From contig NC_079147.1 in NCBI RefSeq assembly GCF_945859685.1, positions 264,730,572-264,794,571 on the forward strand: DNA of 64,000 nt. Direction: 5' to 3'. Shown here one piece after another: positions 59,966 to 64,000 of this stretch. The translations under genes and the position numbers were made by a program. Source of the DNA: Eupeodes corollae. Taxonomy: Eukaryota > Arthropoda > Insecta > Diptera > Syrphidae. The notes beneath the pieces are model-generated. The model did not search any database, was not told the origin of the DNA, and was given only the letters and a program-made list of their open reading frames with translations. Each line of letters begins with the position of its first letter. The first letter of the stretch is position 1.

Positions 59966-62004
59966 ATTGTGCAAATATGAATTTTGTATATTTCAACAAT
60001 TTATTTCTATTTCATTTTAAACTGAATGTGTTAAATTTCAAATAATGTAGATTTATTTACAATATAAACGCTTCACTACATTAATAAGATATTATATCAT
60101 ACGGTATAAGCTTGTCATGAATAAAATAAAATAGAAACTAAAAACTATTGAAGGTAATTTATTTCTAAAAAGTTAAACAAAAATTGAATGATCCTTTTTT
60201 AAAACACTGTCTGTATCCCTAAAACTAAAATGAATCATTTTCCAAAACACATTTAGGTTAATATCAGTCTAAGAACGATAATTTAAGATTCTACACACTT
60301 GGAATTTCAAGAAAATTCAAAATTTGCAACCCAAAAAAAGAGACGAATTAATAAAAAATGCAAAACAGAACTGTCAAACTTGGCGCATCAGTTAATTTCT
60401 AGTTTGATGAAAAGCCATTCGTAATTTTTATCAATTCGATTGTGACATGGTTTGCAAAATAAATTGAAAAGTCGTTCTCGTATTTGAAAATTTTATTGTT
60501 TTTTTCTAAAAGCAAAACATTTTTACAGCTGTCATTATCATGTCATGGCCAAATATCATCGTTCTGAATTTATCAGATTAACAATCTGCAAATTTTACTC
60601 TAAATCAAAAGTAAATCAATTTGCAATTTGAATCAATATTTTCTATGGTCTCTGTGAATAAATCTACATTTGAAATAACTTTGCAAAAGGTGTCAATACA
60701 TATTTTTACGTTTATGTTGCAATGTCAAAATGAAACTTTCATTGCCATTTTTTCACATACAAATGATGTAAATTGAACCTATACTACTATTAAATTAATT
60801 TTTATCAACGTTAATAAAACGAAATAGTAGGAAAATGGAAAGAAGTAACTTTTGAAGTAGGTAATTATGTGAAAAAAAGTTAAACGCTGTAGATATTTAA
60901 AATATGCGAAACACATAATGAGTTTGCGGTTATAATATCTAATGTTTTATCTTTTCACAGCTTAATATAATTTCTTGCTTTAAACTTATTAATTACCCAT
61001 ATTATATATAGGTATATTAACAAATGTCCATTATGTACATGCATTAAAATTATATTAAATTCTAGTAGGCACCAGACGAAATGGAATATTATTCAAATTA
61101 ACATTTATATTATTCCTTAAAATATATATTTGCGTTATACATATGCATGTTAATAAATACGTCATTCTAAAACAATATAATTATTTAAAACTTTGTGTTT
61201 TATCATACGGTATTTCATTCATAAATTCGATATTTAAAAATAAACAGAATAAATTATACACAAAATTATAATAATTATTGCTGATTTTTTTTAAAGACGA
61301 TGCTGTTAATTTTTTTTTGTTAATGCTGAATTTAAAATGTCTAAAAATACAAAATTAAGTTTAAAATAATTTCACAATTGGTTCATTTAAGAACCTGTTA
61401 CTTTTAATTTCTTTCACGAATTTTTGTATTGTTTTACTTTAAATTTTAAACACACATTATCAGGATTTACATAATGTGTATGTTTTCACTGATTTATATC
61501 TATTTTAAGTCTGGGTACAAAGTGTGCACTGTGCACGTGTTCTGAACGAACCCAATGATTCGATCTTAGAAAATTGTGAACAATACTACTGAAATGGGAA
61601 AATGTATAGCCATGGCTCTACAGCGAAAAAGTTGAATTAGGTTTTATATTCAAATTACAGCTTTTTGTAGTGGAATCAAAAAAATTTAACCCAAGAAAAT
61701 TTATCTAAGTACTCGTAAATAATGTAAACTTGTTGCACAAACTAATTGCTTATAGATCGCATGGTTTTAAAGTAATTGCTTTTTCCGCTTGAATAAATAT
61801 AAAGTTAGGGTCCAACATTTTTAATAATGAACCAAATTAAGTGTGATCGGCATTGGAGTGGAGTACGTAATTAGTTTTAGTAAATTCAGTACAGTTCCCA
61901 GTTTGAATATTTTCATGTGGTTCTTGGTAGGCCAATATTTGCTACCTGATCGATGACTTTAGGGGTACCGGTATTGAAGTTCTATACATGTAAATCTTTG
62001 TTCT
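59966..62004. other. AT-rich spacer
   Basis: No gene or transposon recognised over about 2 kb. Confidence 0.4.
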
Positions 62005-63230
62005 CTTGGATCCTGAAGATGAAATTTTGATCGTAGGTGACTTTAACCTACCATACTTTCGATAACTTTTTCGTTTCTGTTAATGCTTTCATTAATTGAT
62101 TGTATATCTTCAAGTGGATCAAGCTAGTTTAACAAAGTGAAAAATCGTTTAGACCAAACACTTAATCTAGTATTCTTTTTCGACACCGTGAGTGCTGACC
62201 TTTATCCTATCTTCTCCATATCATAACGCTATTAACTAACTTGAATTTGACAGAACTTTTTTATTTGCTATGTATCATTGAATGAAATCCATTATTTTGT
62301 AATTGCGATATTAACAATTTTAATAATACATTCTTTAGCTGTTTTAACAAAACAATTCGTCTTAAAAGGGCTCGTAGTAACTCCAATGTACCATAATGGC
62401 TTGATTCACATCTCAAAAACATACAAAAGACAAAAAATAATGCCTGCGTATATAATAAATACAACTTTTTTAATTCTAAAACGACTATTTATAGAGTATT
62501 CTGATATTCTTGCATAAAAGTTATATTTCTAAAATAGAAATTCATCTGAAATCTGATCCAGATAGTTTCTGGAAATTCGTAAATTAAAAAAAAAAGTGGT
62601 TACCCTAACTCTCTATCAAATTCATTCATAATCCTAAGGTTATCGCAAACATGTTTGAAAACTTCTTAAAAAAAAAATTGTACAGATACAAACGATAAAA
62701 ACACTTCCTGAGGTAATTTTTCCTCACTTGAATTCAATTAAGTTTGAAAAAACGAAGATACTGTTACGCAGAGTATCATCAAATTGGATGAGTGTCTTAG
62801 TCCAGGTGGATCATCCTCCATTTAAAAAAAATGTGTTACTTATTTATCATATCCGTTATGTGTTCTTTTTAATGAGCCCTTAAGTATTTCGCTTTTCCTT
62901 AATATATGGAAAAGTGCATTCTTGATACCTAAGCACAAGAAAGGTCCTAAAAATGAAGTAATAAACTACAGACTTATAGCTACATTATCTGTGATACCGA
63001 AACTGTTCAAGTTCAAGTCTATTGTACGTTATGTGCTTTCGTTTCATTCCATTTTATTTTAATGTGATAATCAGCATGGTTTAGTGAGAAAAAAAGATCT
63101 ATTGTTCCTAATTTATTTATTTTTTGTTCAGATAGTTTTGAAACAACGTGTACTTACTGATTTTAGTAAAAAAAACCTTTGACGAGTTGTGTCACAAAAC
63201 ATTAATTTTAAACCTAAACAATTAAGGTTT
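62005..63230 (+). pseudogene. jockey-superfamily LINE, endonuclease to RT
   Basis: At 62018-62050 the frame reads DPEDEILIVGDFNLPYF, the endonuclease GDFN motif with its catalytic aspartate, followed by NRLDQTLNLVFFFD. After a divergent linker (62280-62700), 62900-63020 reads LIPKHKKGPKNEVINY-like sequence and IATLSVIPKLFK (RT). It then reads RYVLSFHS, CDNQHGLV and, near 63150, DFSKKTFDELCHKTL. The element ends where a Helitron-like terminus begins at 63257. Stops are frequent. Confidence 0.8.
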
Positions 63231-63256
63231 TAACAACAACTTCAGAAATTAGATCT

Positions 63257-64000
63257 CATCTATATATATAAAAATCAATGCCACTTTTCGTTGTAATGTT
63301 ATAACTCAACAAAGCCTTTACCGATTTGGCTAATTTTGGTCTTGAATTATTCGTGGAAGTCCAGAGAAGGTTTGTACGTAGAAAAAATTTTAAAAAAATC
63401 TTGAAAAGGTGTAAAATCAACATCTTTCTATACTCCCATATACAAACAATTTGTACTAATACGTAAAGAAATCCCGATTTGTTGATTACCTTGGAAATGT
63501 ACAACGAAGCTGCAATAATAATTGAAGATATGTGTCTTATGATTGTAAATAAAGCATTAGTACAATTGGTAATGACCACACCAAATACTGAGATACATGA
63601 TTTTTTTGATCGTGAATTGCAACGTGAGCAGGAGTTCCATTATAATGATTTACGTTTATTTGTACAATCGAATATAACCAAATTGAATATTCAACAAAAA
63701 CATGTGTAAGCCACAATCATGCAAGCCGTTTCCAATAATACAGGTGGATTATATTTCTTGGATGCACCTGGTGGTACAGGCAAAACTTTCGTTGTGTTAT
63801 AGATTTTAGCGACTATTCGATCGGAACAGAAAATTGCATTGGAACTTGGATCTTCGGGAATTGCTGCTACATTATTAGAAGGTGCATTAAAATTGCCCTT
63901 GAATCTACGGGTGATCGAAACTCTAACTTACTTCTTCGAGAAATTCTGCTTTGGCAAAAGTTCAGCGATTAACGTCAATTATTTTATGGGATAAGTACGA
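63257..64000 (+). pseudogene. Helitron remnant with PIF1-like helicase
   Basis: At 63257 lies tctatatatataaaaatcaa followed by actcaacaaagcctttac and cgatttggctaattttg, which resembles the 5' end of insect Helitrons starting with TC. From 63479 an open frame reads YNEAAIIIEDMCLMIVNKAL, FFDRELQREQEFHYNDLRLF and KLNIQQKHV, then a TAA. The same frame continues with NNTGGLYFLDAPGGTGKTFV, the Walker A motif of the rolling-circle helicase, a TAG, and LELGSSGIAATLLEGALKLP. The element runs off the window. The proximity of 5' terminus and helicase implies loss of the Rep domain. The copy is inactive. Confidence 0.82.

Overview
This is a strongly AT-rich eukaryotic window, best explained as an insect genome and most likely a fly (Diptera). 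The case rests on one intact multi-exon gene of the insect-specific IR75 branch of ionotropic receptors, short introns of 58-354 bases with GT-AG borders, and a transposon mix typical of flies (jockey-superfamily LINEs, an RNase-H LINE, Tc1/mariner, PIF/Harbinger and Helitron remnants). The species cannot be named from sequence alone.

The only host gene I can assemble is on the minus strand at 29550-32623. It has seven exons with matching splice phases and encodes a 641-residue ionotropic receptor, with a short symmetric optional intron inside exon 3. Everything else is transposon remnants or AT-rich spacer, apart from one weak exon candidate near 2.2-2.4 kb.

Layout. 0-3.4 kb: a tRNA-derived SINE, spacer and the exon candidate. 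3.4-6.7 kb: a jockey-type LINE split by a second LINE in the opposite orientation. 6.7-11.4 kb: mariner and LINE pieces. 11.6-18.1 kb: several copies of a dispersed element with a minisatellite core, one carrying a SINE with an exact 11-base target duplication. 19.7-20.0 kb: a 5S-rRNA-derived SINE with an exact 12-base target duplication. 20.6-29.2 kb: LINE, mariner and RNase H remnants and a PIF/Harbinger-like element. 29.5-32.6 kb: the receptor gene. 33-44.6 kb: more minisatellite elements and mariners, one nested inside the other. 45.8-47.9 kb: a LINE and a second type of mariner. 49.6-53.2 kb: a LINE interrupted by an RNase-H LINE. 53.7-55.0 kb: a minisatellite element interrupted by a Tc1 remnant. 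55-57.6 kb: spacer. 57.6-63.2 kb: LINEs, one split by an element with 41-base inverted repeats. 63.26-64.0 kb: the start of a Helitron helicase remnant.

All transposase, reverse transcriptase and helicase reading frames carry stops or frame shifts, so I see no autonomous element. The main value of the window is the receptor gene, the two SINE families, the hairpin-ended minisatellite family and a set of dated nested insertions. I found no new enzymatic or defence system.
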